From NCBI GenBank assembly GCA_031552845.1, contig JAVBMC010000037.1, positions 1 to 64,000 on the forward strand: DNA of 64,000 bases, written 5' to 3'. Below the pieces are notes generated by a model. That model was not told the origin of the DNA and searched no databases. It was given only the letters and a program-made list of their open reading frames with translations. This DNA comes from JAVBMC01 sp031552845. GTDB taxonomy: Bacteria > Verrucomicrobiota > Kiritimatiellia > RFP12 > DVOR01. The translations under genes were made by a program, and so were the position numbers. This document shows, piece by piece, positions 25,372 through 35,585 of this stretch (positions are counted from its first letter, which is position 1; each line of letters begins with the position of its first letter).

Positions 25372-28300
25372 TTAGTTGGTGAAGATTTCTTCGAGCTTGC
25401 GGGCGGCTTCCACACGCAACTTCTCCATCTCCTCTTCGGCAATCGGCTCGGCCAGCGGTACCAAGCGGATGTGGCGATGCAATGCAAAGCCCGTTCCGCC
25501 GGGAATCAAGTGGCCGAGAATCACGTTCTCCTTGAAGCCGCGCAGTTCGTCCACGCGGCCCAAGGTTGCCGCATCCGTCAGCACGCGGGTCGTATCTTGG
25601 AACGATGCCGCGGAGATGAAGGAGTCGGTTTCCAAAGAGGCCTTCGTGATACCCAACAACGCAGGCTGAGCTTCGGCAGGACGCTTACCTTCTTGCGCAA
25701 CGGCCTCGTTGGCCTCGATGAAGCGCTGGCGGGAGACTTGGTCGCCCCACAAGAACTCGGTCGCGCCGGGGTTCTTGATGGTGACCTTACGAAGCATCTG
25801 ACGCACGATGATTTCGATGTGCTTGTCGTTGATTTCCACACCCTGCAGGCGGTAAACCTGCTGCACTTCATTGACCAAGTAGCGTTGCAATTCCTGCGGA
25901 CCGCAAACCTCAAGGATTTCCTGCGGCACGACGGGACCTTCCGTGAGCTGCTGGCCTTTCTTGACGTGGTCGTCCTTAAACACAACGATCTGCTTGCCGG
26001 GGGCAATCAAATGCTCTTCCGTAATGCCGGTGCTTTCGTCGCGCACAATCAAGCAGCGCTTGCCGCGTTGATTTTCGCCGAAGTCGACCACGCCCTCAAT
26101 CTTCGAGATTTCCGCGGCGTCTTTCGGTGTGCGGGCTTCGAAGAGTTCGGCCACGCGCGGCAAGCCGCCCGTGATGTCGCGGGTCTTGGCTTCCTTACGG
26201 GGCGTCTTAGCGAGCAGTTCGCCCGGCTCGACCATCTGGCCTTCGCGGACGGTAACGTGCGCGCCGACGGGGATGTGGTAGTAACCGAGGATAGTGTTCG
26301 CCTGCGGGTCGGTAACGATAATCTGCGGGTGCAGGTCTTCCTTCGTTTCCAACGCGACGATCATCGTCGTGCCGGTGGTTTCGTCACGCTCGTAAGAGAC
26401 GGTGACGTCTTCTTGGAAGTCCTGGAACGAAACGACGCCGGGCTTTTCAGCCATGATCGGCACGGAGTGCGGATCCCACATAGCGATCTTCATGTTTTCC
26501 TTCACCGCACCGCCGTCTTCGACGAAGAGCGTGGAACCCATTTGGATCGTGTAGGTTTCGAATTCGTTACCGTCGGCGTCCGTGATTTCGATGGAGCCGT
26601 TCTTGTTCAAGACGACCAGCTGCTTCTGCTTGTTACGCACAACGCGCAGGTCTTTGAACCGCGCGAAGCCCTTGCGCTTCACAACAATTTCAGGCGTCTT
26701 GGAAACAGTCGATGCCGTACCACCGATATGGAACGTACGCATCGTCAGCTGAGTACCGGGCTCACCGATGGACTGTGCGGCGATGATACCGACAGCGGCG
26801 CCGATTTCAACCAAGCGGCCAGTCGCGAGGTCGCGGCCGTAGCACTTGGCGCACATGCCGTAAGGCGAGTCGCACGTCAGGCCGGAGCGGATCCAGACCT
26901 TCTCAATGCCGGCGTCTTCAATCGCTTTGCAAATCCGCTCGTCAATGTCGCCATTGGCCGGAATGATGATCTCGCCGGTGGAAGGATTGCGGATCTCGTG
27001 CAACGCTGTGCGGCCGAGGATACGGGCGCGCAACGGAACGAGAACTTCGTCACCTTCTTCCACGGATTCAACTTCAATACCGTTGACGGTATTGCAGTCC
27101 ATCGTGGTGATGATCACGTCTTGCGCGACGTCAACCAGCTTACGGGTCAAGTAACCGGCGTCAGCCGTCTTCAACGCCGTATCTGCGAGACCCTTACGCG
27201 CACCGTGCGTTGAAATGAAGTATTCCAAGACGCCGAGACCTTCACGGAAGGATGCGGTAATCGGGCGCTCGATAATCTCACCGGAGGGTTTAGCCATCAA
27301 ACCGCGCATACCGGCGAGCTGACGGATCTGGAGCTTGGAACCACGAGCCTTGGAGTCAACCATCATGAACATCGGGTTGGTTTCAACCGGGTTCGGGTTG
27401 TCCTTGGAGGTGTTGCGGTCAACACCTTTGTAGAGCGCGTCAGCGATCTTCTCGGTGGTGTTGGTCCAAATATCGATGATCTTGTTATAACGTTCGCCGT
27501 CGGTAATCACGCCTTGCTGATACTGGGCATCCACGCTGGAAACCTCTGCCGTGGCGTGCTTGATCAGATCATCCTTTTCAGGCGGGCGGATCATGTCCTT
27601 AATACCCATCGACACACCGGCTTGGCAGGCGTAGTTGAAGCCCAATGTCTTCAACTCATCCAACGCCCGCACGGTGCGGGCATGGCCGACGACTTGGTGC
27701 GCATGGAGAATCAAATCGCCCAAGCGGCCCTTGTCAACGCGGTCGTTGACGAAACCGATCTCATCCGGCCAAATCTCATTGAAGAGGACGCGGCCGACGG
27801 TTGTTTCCAGCGTGCGCACTTTCGGGTTGGCATAGCGGCGCTCCGGACGTTCGAAGTCAGGATTGCGGAAACGGATGCGGTCGTGCAGCTTGAGAGCCTT
27901 CTCATCATAAGCGAGCTTGACTTCGGCAGTCGTATTGAAAGCCGGCACGTGCTCATTGCCAAAGGGATTCTTACCCGCGACACGCCCGTTCAGCTTATCC
28001 TGCTGGTTGGGGATTGTGAGGTAGTAGCAACCCAAGGCGATGTCTTGCGTCGGCGTCATCACGGACTTGCCGGATGCAGGCGAGAAGATCGAGTTCGAAG
28101 CCATCATCAACAGGCGGCTTTCGAGCTGGGCTTCAATCGAGAGCGGGACGTGAACAGCCATCTGGTCACCGTCGAAGTCAGCGTTGAACGCCGTACAAAC
28201 CATCGGGTGCAAACGGATAGCTTCACCTTCAATCAACACGGGCTCGAACGACTGGATGGACAAGCGGTGCAACGTCGGCGCGCGGTTCAACATAACCGTC

Positions 28301-29559
28301 TTGCCGGTAGTCACCTCTTCGAGGATATCCCACACCTTCTCGTCCTGACGTTCGATCATCTTGCGCGCTGTACGGATTGTATGGCACAGGCCGCTGTCTT
28401 TCAGGCGGCGGATGATGAACGGCTCGAACAACGTCAAAGCCATCTTCTTTGGCAGACCGCATTGGTTGAGCTTGAGCTCGGGACCGACTACGATAACCGA
28501 ACGGCCGGAGTAGTCAACGCGCTTACCCAACAGGTTCTGACGGAAGCGGCCGCTCTTACCTTTGAGCATGTCGCTCAGGGACTTCAGCGGACGGTTGCCG
28601 GGACCTGCGACGGCGCGGCCATGGCGGCCATTGTCAAACACGGCATCAACGGCTTCCTGCAGCATGCGCTTTTCGTTGCGGATAATCACGTCCGGCGTTT
28701 TGAGCGCCAGCAGATTGCGCAAGCGGTTGTTGCGGTTGATGACGCGGCGGTAAAGGTCGTTCAAGTCAGACGTCGCGAAACGGCCGCCTTCAAGCGGAAC
28801 CAACGGACGCAGTTCCGGCGGAATGACCGGCAACACGTCAAGGATCATCCAGCTTGGCTCGGAGCCGCTGCTACGGAAACCTTCGACGATCTTCATCCGC
28901 TTGGTAATTTTTTTGCGGGTCTGCTTCGACTTGGTCGACTCCATCTCGACGCCCAGATCTTCCATGAGCAGATCGAGGTTCAAGTTCTTCAAGCACTTGC
29001 GGACGGCAGAGGCACCCATCTCGGCCTCAAAGTTCTCGCCGTACTTTTCGAGGGCTTCGTAGTAGTCGGCCTCGGAGAGCAACTGCTGGTATTGCAACGG
29101 CGTGTCGCCCGGCTCGGTCACCATGAAATCTTCGTAATACAGCACCCGTTCCAGCTGCGTGGCAGTCATGTTCAGCAACAGGCCGATACGGCTGGGGCTG
29201 CATTTGAAAAACCAGATGTGCGACACCGGCACGGCCAGTTCGATATGACCCAGACGCTGACGGCGGACGCGCGAGACGGTGACTTCAACACCACAGCGGT
29301 CACAGACTACGCCTTTATGCTTTACGCGCTTGTACTTGCCGCAAGCGCATTCCCAGTCGCGCGTCGGGCCGAATACTTTTTCGCAGAACAAACCGTCGCG
29401 TTCAGGGCGGTAGGTTCTGTAATTGATGGTCTCAGGATTGCGGACTTCGCCGTGGCTCCAAGAGCGGATCGTCTCAGGAGACGCCAGCTTGATGCCGACG
29501 GCGTCGTAATGTTCCGAACCGAACATGCTCAACATTTCTTTAGCTGCTAAAGGATTCAT
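25372..29559 (-). CDS. rpoC: DNA-directed RNA polymerase subunit beta'
   Basis: This is the largest RNA polymerase core subunit, 1395 aa, close to the usual bacterial length. It shows the N-terminal zinc-binding region CACGKYKRVKHKGVVCDRC (about 71-89), the rudder and lid region, and the catalytic magnesium motif NADFDGDQM at about 459-467. The trigger-loop and bridge-helix region (MRGLMAKPSGEIIERPI) and the second zinc cluster region (CDSPYGMCAKCYGRDLA) are also clear. No large lineage-specific insertion is obvious. It lies 18 bp after rpoB and ends at a bidirectional terminator. The start has GGAAGG at good spacing. Confidence 0.99.
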   Translation of the reverse strand: MNPLAAKEMLSMFGSEHYDAVGIKLASPETIRSWSHGEVRNPETINYRTYRPERDGLFCEKVFGPTRDWECACGKYKRVKHKGVVCDRCGVEVTVSRVRRQRLGHIELAVPVSHIWFFKCSPSRIGLLLNMTATQLERVLYYEDFMVTEPGDTPLQYQQLLSEADYYEALEKYGENFEAEMGASAVRKCLKNLNLDLLMEDLGVEMESTKSKQTRKKITKRMKIVEGFRSSGSEPSWMILDVLPVIPPELRPLVPLEGGRFATSDLNDLYRRVINRNNRLRNLLALKTPDVIIRNEKRMLQEAVDAVFDNGRHGRAVAGPGNRPLKSLSDMLKGKSGRFRQNLLGKRVDYSGRSVIVVGPELKLNQCGLPKKMALTLFEPFIIRRLKDSGLCHTIRTARKMIERQDEKVWDILEEVTTGKTVMLNRAPTLHRLSIQSFEPVLIEGEAIRLHPMVCTAFNADFDGDQMAVHVPLSIEAQLESRLLMMASNSIFSPASGKSVMTPTQDIALGCYYLTIPNQQDKLNGRVAGKNPFGNEHVPAFNTTAEVKLAYDEKALKLHDRIRFRNPDFERPERRYANPKVRTLETTVGRVLFNEIWPDEIGFVNDRVDKGRLGDLILHAHQVVGHARTVRALDELKTLGFNYACQAGVSMGIKDMIRPPEKDDLIKHATAEVSSVDAQYQQGVITDGERYNKIIDIWTNTTEKIADALYKGVDRNTSKDNPNPVETNPMFMMVDSKARGSKLQIRQLAGMRGLMAKPSGEIIERPITASFREGLGVLEYFISTHGARKGLADTALKTADAGYLTRKLVDVAQDVIITTMDCNTVNGIEVESVEEGDEVLVPLRARILGRTALHEIRNPSTGEIIIPANGDIDERICKAIEDAGIEKVWIRSGLTCDSPYGMCAKCYGRDLATGRLVEIGAAVGIIAAQSIGEPGTQLTMRTFHIGGTASTVSKTPEIVVKRKGFARFKDLRVVRNKQKQLVVLNKNGSIEITDADGNEFETYTIQMGSTLFVEDGGAVKENMKIAMWDPHSVPIMAEKPGVVSFQDFQEDVTVSYERDETTGTTMIVALETKEDLHPQIIVTDPQANTILGYYHIPVGAHVTVREGQMVEPGELLAKTPRKEAKTRDITGGLPRVAELFEARTPKDAAEISKIEGVVDFGENQRGKRCLIVRDESTGITEEHLIAPGKQIVVFKDDHVKKGQQLTEGPVVPQEILEVCGPQELQRYLVNEVQQVYRLQGVEINDKHIEIIVRQMLRKVTIKNPGATEFLWGDQVSRQRFIEANEAVAQEGKRPAEAQPALLGITKASLETDSFISAASFQDTTRVLTDAATLGRVDELRGFKENVILGHLIPGGTGFALHRHIRLVPLAEPIAEEEMEKLRVEAARKLEEIFTN

Positions 29560-29577
29560 TTCTTTGCCTTCCTGAAA

Positions 29578-32500
29578 TTAGATGCCAAACGGGGTGGACA
29601 CGGTGGTTTCGGGTTCGGGAACCCGTTCGACAAGCTGTTCAACCGGCTTGTCGCCCAACAACGCCATGTCCAAGCACAGGCCGCGCAATTCGTTCGCCAA
29701 CACCGCGAAAGATTCCGGTGTATTGGCTTCGAGCGTGTTCTGCCCCTTGACGATCGATTCGTAAATCCGGGTGCGGCCGGCGACGTCGTCCGACTTCACC
29801 GTGAGCAGCTCTTGCAGGGCGTAAGCTACGCCGTACGCTTCGAGCGCCCACACTTCCATTTCACCCATACGCTGGCCGCCGTATTGAGCCTTGCCACCGA
29901 GCGGCTGCTGGGTGACCAACGAGTAAGGCCCTGTGGCACGTGCGTGAATCTTATCCGTAACCAAGTGGTGGAGCTTCAGCATGTAAATGCGGCCCACGAC
30001 AACGCGTTGGTCAAACGGCTCGCCGGAGCGGCCATCATACAACACCGTCTTGCCGTCAGGGCTGATCCACGGCACCTGACCGGGCGCTTCAGCATTCTCT
30101 TGATGTTTGCGGGCCTGCGCCAGCAAATCGTCAATCTCGTCTTCACGGCAGCCGTCGAAAATCGGCGTCACGGCATGCACGCCCAATTCGCCGCAAGCCA
30201 GGCCAAGAATCGTTTCGAACAGCTGGCCCAAGTTCATGCGCGAAGGCACGCCGAGCGGATTCAGCACCAAGTCAACGTGGCGGCCATCGGGCAGGAACGG
30301 CATATCGCAGTCCGGCACGATCTTCGCAACAACGCCCTTGTTACCATGGCGGCCGGCGAGCTTGTCACCCACTGAGAGGTTCTTCTTCTCAGCCACGTAA
30401 ACGCGGACCTGCTTGACAACGCCGCCTTCATCAATGAAGTCATTCAACGGACCGCCGGTGAAGCCGGAGGAGGAAGACTCATCAATTTCAGCAAAACGGC
30501 CGCGGAATCCGTCAATGATCTCTTCAATCTTCTGCTGGACAGGGCTCGACTCAATCTGGATATGGTCATGCGCCTTGGCCAACTTGTTCAACAGTGTCTT
30601 CGTGATCTTGCGGTTGGCGGGGATGATGATTGCGCCGGATTGAACATCCAACACATCCAACGGAATCTTCTCGCCCAACAGGATGTTGGAGAGCGCAGTG
30701 GTCAGATCCGCTTCAAGCAGTGCGCGTTTGCGCTTGCGCTCATCTTCCAATGCACGCAGGTCAACCTCGTGTGTGGATTCATCATCATCCACGGGGTCGG
30801 CAATGGCACCGGTGTAATCGTCAATCTCGTCGTAGGAGGATTCTTCCTTCTTCGGACGGGCGCGGCGGGGTGCGGTTTCCTGCTGGGAGGAAATCTTGAC
30901 ATCCATCACGATGCCCTTTACGCCGGACGGAACGGTCAGCGACGTATCGCGCACGTCGGCGGCCTTCTCACCGAAGATGGCGCGCAACAGGCGCTCTTCA
31001 GGAGCCAGTTCCGTTTCGCTCTTCGGGGTGATCTTACCCACGAGAATATCGCCGGGTTTCACTTCCGCACCGATGCGCACAACGCCGTCAGCGGTGAGGT
31101 TCTTCAACGCTTCTTCGCCGACGTTCGGAATATCGCGGGTGATTTCTTCGGGGCCCAGCTTCGTGTCACGGGCACCGACTTCAAAGTCGTTGATGTGGAT
31201 GGACGTAAACACGTCATCACGCACGACGCGCTCGGCCACCAAGATGGCGTCTTCGAAGTTGAAACCGCGCCATGGCATGAAGGCCACAAGCATGTTCTTG
31301 CCAAGCGCCAGGCAGCCTTGATCGGTCGCAGGACCGTCAGCCAGCGTATCGCCTGCCTTCACGGTCTGTCCGACCTTGACGATCGGGTGCTGATTGAAGC
31401 AGGTCCCTGCGTTGGAACGGCGGAACTTCTGCAGCTTGTAGCGGCGTGCGCCTTCTGCCGTGGTGATGGCAGTGGGCTGGCCGCGGCGGTAGAACGACGC
31501 GGGGATCTTGCCGTTCTTCGACACGATGACTTCTTGTGCGGAAGCATATGCAACCACGCCCTCGTCTTTCGCAACCACCGTCACGCAGGAGTCCTGCGCG
31601 GCGCGTTGTTCAAGACCTGTCGAAACCAACGGGCGTTCAGCGCGCAGCAACGGCACGCCTTGGCGCATCATGTTCGCACCCATCAAAGCACGGTTAGCGT
31701 CGTCGTGTTCAAGGAAAGGAATCAAGCCGGCGGCAATCGAGACCACCTGCATGGGCGAGACGTCCATGTAGTTGACCTTGTCGGCTTCCATTTCAGTAAA
31801 CTCTGTTTTGTAACGCACGGTGACGCGTTTCGCGGCAAATCGGCCATCCGTTTCGAGCGGTGCGTTAGCCTGGGCGATCACATAATGCTCTTCCTTGTCG
31901 GCAGGCAGGTAGTGAACCTCAGAGGTCACCTTGCCATTGCGCACCACGCGGTACGGGCTCTCGATGAAACCGTATTCGTTAACGCGCGCATAAATGCCCA
32001 GCGAGGAAATCAAACCAATGTTCGGACCTTCAGGCGTTTCGATCGGGCAGATACGGCCATAGTGGGACGTATGCACGTCGCGCACTTCAAAGCCGGCACG
32101 TTCGCGGCTCAAACCGCCCGGACCCAACGCCGACAAGCGCCGCTTATGCGCCAATCCGCTCAACGGGTTCGTCATGTCCATGAACTGGCTGAGCTGGCTG
32201 CGGCCAAAGAAATCCTGAATCACAGCCGAGAGGGACTTGGAGTTCACCAAGCGCGACGGCGACAACACGCCAGTGCTCGGATCAAACAGCGTCATGCGCT
32301 CGCGAATCAAACGCTCAGTACGCGTCAAACCCAAGCGGCATTGGTTCTCCAACAGTTCGCCGGCAGTACGAATGCGGCGGTTGCCCAAGTGGTCGATATC
32401 ATCAACCGAATCATGACCGGCACGGATCGAGAGCAGCAGGCGGATCGCCTCGACGACCTCAATACCACTCTCATCCAAAACGCGCTGATCGGTCTTGACC

Positions 32501-33543
32501 TTATCTTGCAGATTCAAGCGGGTGTTGATCTTGTAACGGCCAACTTTGCCCAGGTCATAACGGCGGGGATCAAAGAACAGCTTTTGAATCAGCTGCTTGG
32601 AGTTCACCATATTCGCTGGGTCGCCCGGACGCAGACGGTGGTAAATTTCTTTCAGCGCTTCTTCTTCGGAGGCCGTCACGTCTGCACGCAGCGTTTTGAT
32701 CAGCACGCCACTGTCAAACGATGTATCAACTACCTCAATCGTACGCAGACCGGCAGCCGCGGCGTTCGCCACCAGCGACGGGGTCACAGGGTCATAACGG
32801 CGGGCCAGCACGGCACCGGAAGCAACGTCGATCAAATCGTCTTTGATAACCAAATCTTCGCAAGCCTCATCCTTCAAGGTCTTGCTGGTCGACAGATTCT
32901 TGACTTCGTAGTAGAGCTTGATGATGGCTTCGTCCGAACCAAAGCCGATTGCACGCAGGAAGGTCGTCGCGTGGAACTTGCGGCGCCGGCGCCGACGGTC
33001 CAAATACACCCACATCACATCAGAAGAGTCAAACTGAATTTCAATCCAAGAGCCGCGGTCAGGAATAATGCGAACGGAGAAGAGCTCCTGCCCGTTGGGG
33101 TGCATGGTCCGTTCCGAGCAGAGACCCGGCGAACGGTGCAGCTGGGAAACAATCACGCGCTCGGCGCCATTGATTACGAAACCGCCGTCCGGAGTCATCA
33201 GCGGCATTTCGCCCATGTAGACGCTCTCTTCACGGAACTCGTCATTGTCACGCAGGCGGAAGGTGGCTTCAAGAGGAGCCGAATAAGTCTCGCCATTGGT
33301 CAATGCGGTCAGATAATCCGTCTTCGGCGCGCCCAATTCATACTTCACGAAATCCAGCACATACCGTGCGTCGTAGCTCTCAATCGGAAAGATTTCGTTA
33401 AAGATCGCCTGAAGTCCATTACGCTCGCGCTTCGCGGCGGGTGACTCCGCCTGTGCAAACTCTTTAAACGATCGCGTTTGCAGTTCAATCAAATCTGGCG
33501 GTTGAACGACCGCCGTTAACTTGCCGAAAATTTTCTCTGTCAT
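29578..33543 (-). CDS. rpoB: DNA-directed RNA polymerase subunit beta
   Basis: This is the second large core subunit, 1321 aa. Clear landmarks are the rifampicin region (FFGRSQLSQFMDMTNPLSGL, then HKRRLSALGPGGLSRERAGF) and the catalytic-site segment GPNIGLISSLGIYARVNEYG. Further landmarks are GYNFEDAI-like GFNFEDAILVAERVV, KLAGRHGNKGVV, and the C-terminal GGKAQYGGQRMGEMEVWALEAYG. The rifampicin cluster keeps the usual D, H, R and S residues, so a sensitive-type site is expected. An acidic/lysine-rich linker (about 905-960: EESSYDEIDDYTGAIADPVD) is longer than in E. coli. The start follows AGAAGG; a large hairpin separates it from rplL. Confidence 0.99.
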   Translation of the reverse strand: MTEKIFGKLTAVVQPPDLIELQTRSFKEFAQAESPAAKRERNGLQAIFNEIFPIESYDARYVLDFVKYELGAPKTDYLTALTNGETYSAPLEATFRLRDNDEFREESVYMGEMPLMTPDGGFVINGAERVIVSQLHRSPGLCSERTMHPNGQELFSVRIIPDRGSWIEIQFDSSDVMWVYLDRRRRRRKFHATTFLRAIGFGSDEAIIKLYYEVKNLSTSKTLKDEACEDLVIKDDLIDVASGAVLARRYDPVTPSLVANAAAAGLRTIEVVDTSFDSGVLIKTLRADVTASEEEALKEIYHRLRPGDPANMVNSKQLIQKLFFDPRRYDLGKVGRYKINTRLNLQDKVKTDQRVLDESGIEVVEAIRLLLSIRAGHDSVDDIDHLGNRRIRTAGELLENQCRLGLTRTERLIRERMTLFDPSTGVLSPSRLVNSKSLSAVIQDFFGRSQLSQFMDMTNPLSGLAHKRRLSALGPGGLSRERAGFEVRDVHTSHYGRICPIETPEGPNIGLISSLGIYARVNEYGFIESPYRVVRNGKVTSEVHYLPADKEEHYVIAQANAPLETDGRFAAKRVTVRYKTEFTEMEADKVNYMDVSPMQVVSIAAGLIPFLEHDDANRALMGANMMRQGVPLLRAERPLVSTGLEQRAAQDSCVTVVAKDEGVVAYASAQEVIVSKNGKIPASFYRRGQPTAITTAEGARRYKLQKFRRSNAGTCFNQHPIVKVGQTVKAGDTLADGPATDQGCLALGKNMLVAFMPWRGFNFEDAILVAERVVRDDVFTSIHINDFEVGARDTKLGPEEITRDIPNVGEEALKNLTADGVVRIGAEVKPGDILVGKITPKSETELAPEERLLRAIFGEKAADVRDTSLTVPSGVKGIVMDVKISSQQETAPRRARPKKEESSYDEIDDYTGAIADPVDDDESTHEVDLRALEDERKRKRALLEADLTTALSNILLGEKIPLDVLDVQSGAIIIPANRKITKTLLNKLAKAHDHIQIESSPVQQKIEEIIDGFRGRFAEIDESSSSGFTGGPLNDFIDEGGVVKQVRVYVAEKKNLSVGDKLAGRHGNKGVVAKIVPDCDMPFLPDGRHVDLVLNPLGVPSRMNLGQLFETILGLACGELGVHAVTPIFDGCREDEIDDLLAQARKHQENAEAPGQVPWISPDGKTVLYDGRSGEPFDQRVVVGRIYMLKLHHLVTDKIHARATGPYSLVTQQPLGGKAQYGGQRMGEMEVWALEAYGVAYALQELLTVKSDDVAGRTRIYESIVKGQNTLEANTPESFAVLANELRGLCLDMALLGDKPVEQLVERVPEPETTVSTPFGI

Positions 33544-33748
33544 GGCAAAAACCTTCTAAACCGAATACTCGATAGGGAAATCTTCTTCCATTGGCCAAAC
33601 TAACTCTGCCAACTGGTCGAAGAACGCTAATTTTGAATGCTCCTGTGAACACCGGACCAACTTCGGGTTCCATCATCCGGCAAAGCACTCTACGATTTCA
33701 TCTGGGCACTGCGTAGGCGGCGTCAGCAGCTTCGATGAAAAAGGGAAA

Positions 33749-33779
33749 CAGAGGCCCGCGGAAATCCGCGCAGCCTCTG
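33749..33779 (-). promoter_or_regulatory. Hairpin between rplL and rpoB
   Basis: On the minus strand CAGAGGC pairs with GCCTCTG around an inner CGCGGA/TCCGCG stem, followed by TTTCCCTTTTT. It lies 16 bp after the rplL stop. The position matches the known partial terminator that lowers rpoBC relative to rplJL in other bacteria. The rest of the 33544-33748 gap shows nothing else I can name. Confidence 0.7.
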
Positions 33780-33794
33780 CCCGTAAAAGCCGAG

Positions 33795-34157
33795 TTACTT
33801 AACTTCGACTTTAGCACCGGCCTTCTCAAGGGCTTCCTTGATCTTGGCGGCTTCATCCTTGGCAATGCCGGTCTTGAGGGGCTTCGGAGCGCCTTCGACG
33901 AGGTCCTTAGCATCCTTCAAACCGAGACCGGTGATCGTGCGCACTTCCTTGATGACGCCGATCTTGTTCGCGCCGGCATCAGCCAGAATCACATCAAACT
34001 CAGTCTTCTCTTCAACAGCGGCAGCGGCGCCGGCGGCGGCAACGGCCACAGGAGCAGCGGCGGAAACGCCCCACTTCTCTTCGAGAGCCTTAACGAGGTC
34101 AGCGATCTGCAGAACGGTCATGCCGCTCAATGCTTCAATAATTTCTTCTTGTGTCAT
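33795..34157 (-). CDS. rplL: 50S ribosomal protein L7/L12
   Basis: This stalk protein recruits translation GTPases. The 120-aa product has the usual three parts: N-terminal dimer domain (EIIEALSGMTVLQIADLVKALEEKWGV split over two helices), a flexible Ala-rich hinge (about 34-50) and the C-terminal factor-binding domain with GLGLKDAKDLVEGAPKPLK and the final EKAGAKVEVK. The start is the ATG before TQEEI; the longer frame is not supported. It lies downstream of rplJ across a 114-bp gap containing a small hairpin. Confidence 0.99.
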   Translation of the reverse strand: MTQEEIIEALSGMTVLQIADLVKALEEKWGVSAAAPVAVAAAGAAAAVEEKTEFDVILADAGANKIGVIKEVRTITGLGLKDAKDLVEGAPKPLKTGIAKDEAAKIKEALEKAGAKVEVK

Positions 34158-34186
34158 TTCTCTTGTCTTTCTTTGTAAACGAACCG

Positions 34187-34202
34187 CCTCTGTCAGCAGA
34201 GG
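34187..34202 (-). promoter_or_regulatory. Small hairpin in the rplJ-rplL gap
   Basis: CCTCTG (minus strand 34202-34197) pairs with CAGAGG (34192-34187) around a 4-nt loop, about 30 bp before the rplL start. The stem resembles the outer arms of the rplL-rpoB hairpin. It may be an mRNA processing or translation-control element that helps the 4:1 L12:L10 ratio. Confidence 0.45.
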
Positions 34203-34271
34203 AGGAAGGCACTGCAACGCTCGACTTAACTCAAAGCCTTACCTCACAGCACCTTTACCGTGTTAGGAAAC

Positions 34272-34886
34272 TTATTCAGCCGCAGGCGCGGGAGCCTCAG
34301 CTGCCGGTGCCGCCGCTTCTGCGGGGGCGACCTCAGCCGAAGTCTCAACAACCGCCGCAGGCGCCTCGGCAGCAGGAGCCGGAGCTTCCGCCGCAGGTGC
34401 TGCGTCGATCTTAGCCTGCAACACACGCGCCATTTGCGAAGCCGGAGCCTGCAATGTGCCCAACAAACGAGCCTGCTGTGCCGCCAACGAGATCAACTCG
34501 GAGAGCTTCAGCACATCGTCAGCTGTCAAAAGCTTGCTGTCTAATTGACCGCCCTTAACGCTGGACTTGTCGTTCTTCTTGGTAAAATCAACCAAAGTCT
34601 TGGCAATGTCCGCAATATCGCCCTCGCCCACGACAACCGCCGTCGGCCCGGACAACAGCTCGGACAAATCTGCCCAACCCTGTTCAGCCGCAATCTTACC
34701 GATGATCGAATTCTTGATCACGGCAAAACGGAGGTTCTTCGCGGCCAGCTGGCTGCGGATGTCGGCGATCTGCACCACCGTCAACCCGCCGAAATTCACG
34801 AGGAATGCAAAGGGACGCCCCTTCAACAACTCAGTGGCTTCACGGAAGATAGCGATCTTTTCCGGACGTTTCTGTGTATCACTCAT
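34272..34886 (-). CDS. rplJ: 50S ribosomal protein L10, with extended acidic tail
   Basis: L10 anchors the L7/L12 stalk and, in several bacteria, represses its own operon. Residues 1 to about 165 are a normal L10: VNFGGLTVVQIADIRSQLAA, LRFAVIKNSI, the GPTAVVVGEGD segment, and LLGTLQAPASQMARVL. The product then carries an unusual tail of about 40 residues made almost only of Ala, Pro, Glu and Val (repeats of APAAE and EAPA). The start has AAGGAG and lies 5 bp after the rplA stop. The tail is in the same frame with no sign of a frameshift. Confidence 0.98.
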   Translation of the reverse strand: MSDTQKRPEKIAIFREATELLKGRPFAFLVNFGGLTVVQIADIRSQLAAKNLRFAVIKNSIIGKIAAEQGWADLSELLSGPTAVVVGEGDIADIAKTLVDFTKKNDKSSVKGGQLDSKLLTADDVLKLSELISLAAQQARLLGTLQAPASQMARVLQAKIDAAPAAEAPAPAAEAPAAVVETSAEVAPAEAAAPAAEAPAPAAE

Positions 34887-34891
34887 CTCAA

Positions 34892-35575
34892 TTACTCCTT
34901 AACGATCACTTTAACGCCAACGCCCATCGTCGAGCTGACCGTGCAGCTCTTGAGGAAGACGCCCTTCACTGCCGCCGGACGCTCGTGCTTCACAGCTTCG
35001 AGAATCGCGTTGATATTGTCAACCAACTTCTCAGCATCAAAGCTGCGCTTGCCGGCCACAACACAACAATTTCCAGTACGGTCCATGCGGAAGTCAACCT
35101 TGCCGCCCTTGGACGCCGCAACTGCAGCCGCGATGTCGTCCGTGACCGTACCGGTCTTCGGGTTCGGCATCAAGCCGCGCGGACCCAGCACGCGAGCCAC
35201 GCCGCGCACAAGCTTCATCGCATCGGTTGTCGAGATCGCCACGTCAAAGTCGGTCCAGCCGCCCTTGACCTTCTCAATCAAATCTTCGTAACCCACCTCA
35301 TCGGCGCCGGCGGCCTTCGCGGCATCAGCCTGCGCACCTGCGGCGAACACGATCACACGCATATTCTTACCCGTGCCATGCGGCAGGGTCAGCGTACCGC
35401 GGACCGTCTGGTCCGACTTCTTGATATCCACACCCAAACGGAGCGAGACATCAACTGTTTCATCAAACTTTGCGCCGGGGTTAGCCTTAACAAAAGCAAC
35501 CGCCTCCTCCAAACTGACGAGAGTCTTGGGGGCTTTCTTGGCGGCATCCTGATAACGTTTTCCAAACTTAGCCAT
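34892..35575 (-). CDS. rplA: 50S ribosomal protein L1
   Basis: This large-subunit protein binds the L1 stalk of 23S rRNA and often represses the rplKA mRNA. The 227-aa product is of normal length with the family core LGPRGLMPNPKTGTV and DFRMDRTGN. The start is the ATG of MAKFGKRY; a longer frame starting in rplK is a reading artefact. It follows rplK by 10 bp and precedes rplJ by 5 bp. Confidence 0.99.
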   Translation of the reverse strand: MAKFGKRYQDAAKKAPKTLVSLEEAVAFVKANPGAKFDETVDVSLRLGVDIKKSDQTVRGTLTLPHGTGKNMRVIVFAAGAQADAAKAAGADEVGYEDLIEKVKGGWTDFDVAISTTDAMKLVRGVARVLGPRGLMPNPKTGTVTDDIAAAVAASKGGKVDFRMDRTGNCCVVAGKRSFDAEKLVDNINAILEAVKHERPAAVKGVFLKSCTVSSTMGVGVKVIVKE

Positions 35576-35585
35576 GATAATCCCC

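Noticed and set aside
30562..33444. Long open frame on the plus strand antisense to rpoB (960 codons); similar frames antisense to rpoC
   Set aside because: The strong codon bias of rpoB and rpoC removes stops from the opposite strand. The translation is low-complexity and His/Arg-rich, with no ribosome site or family signature.
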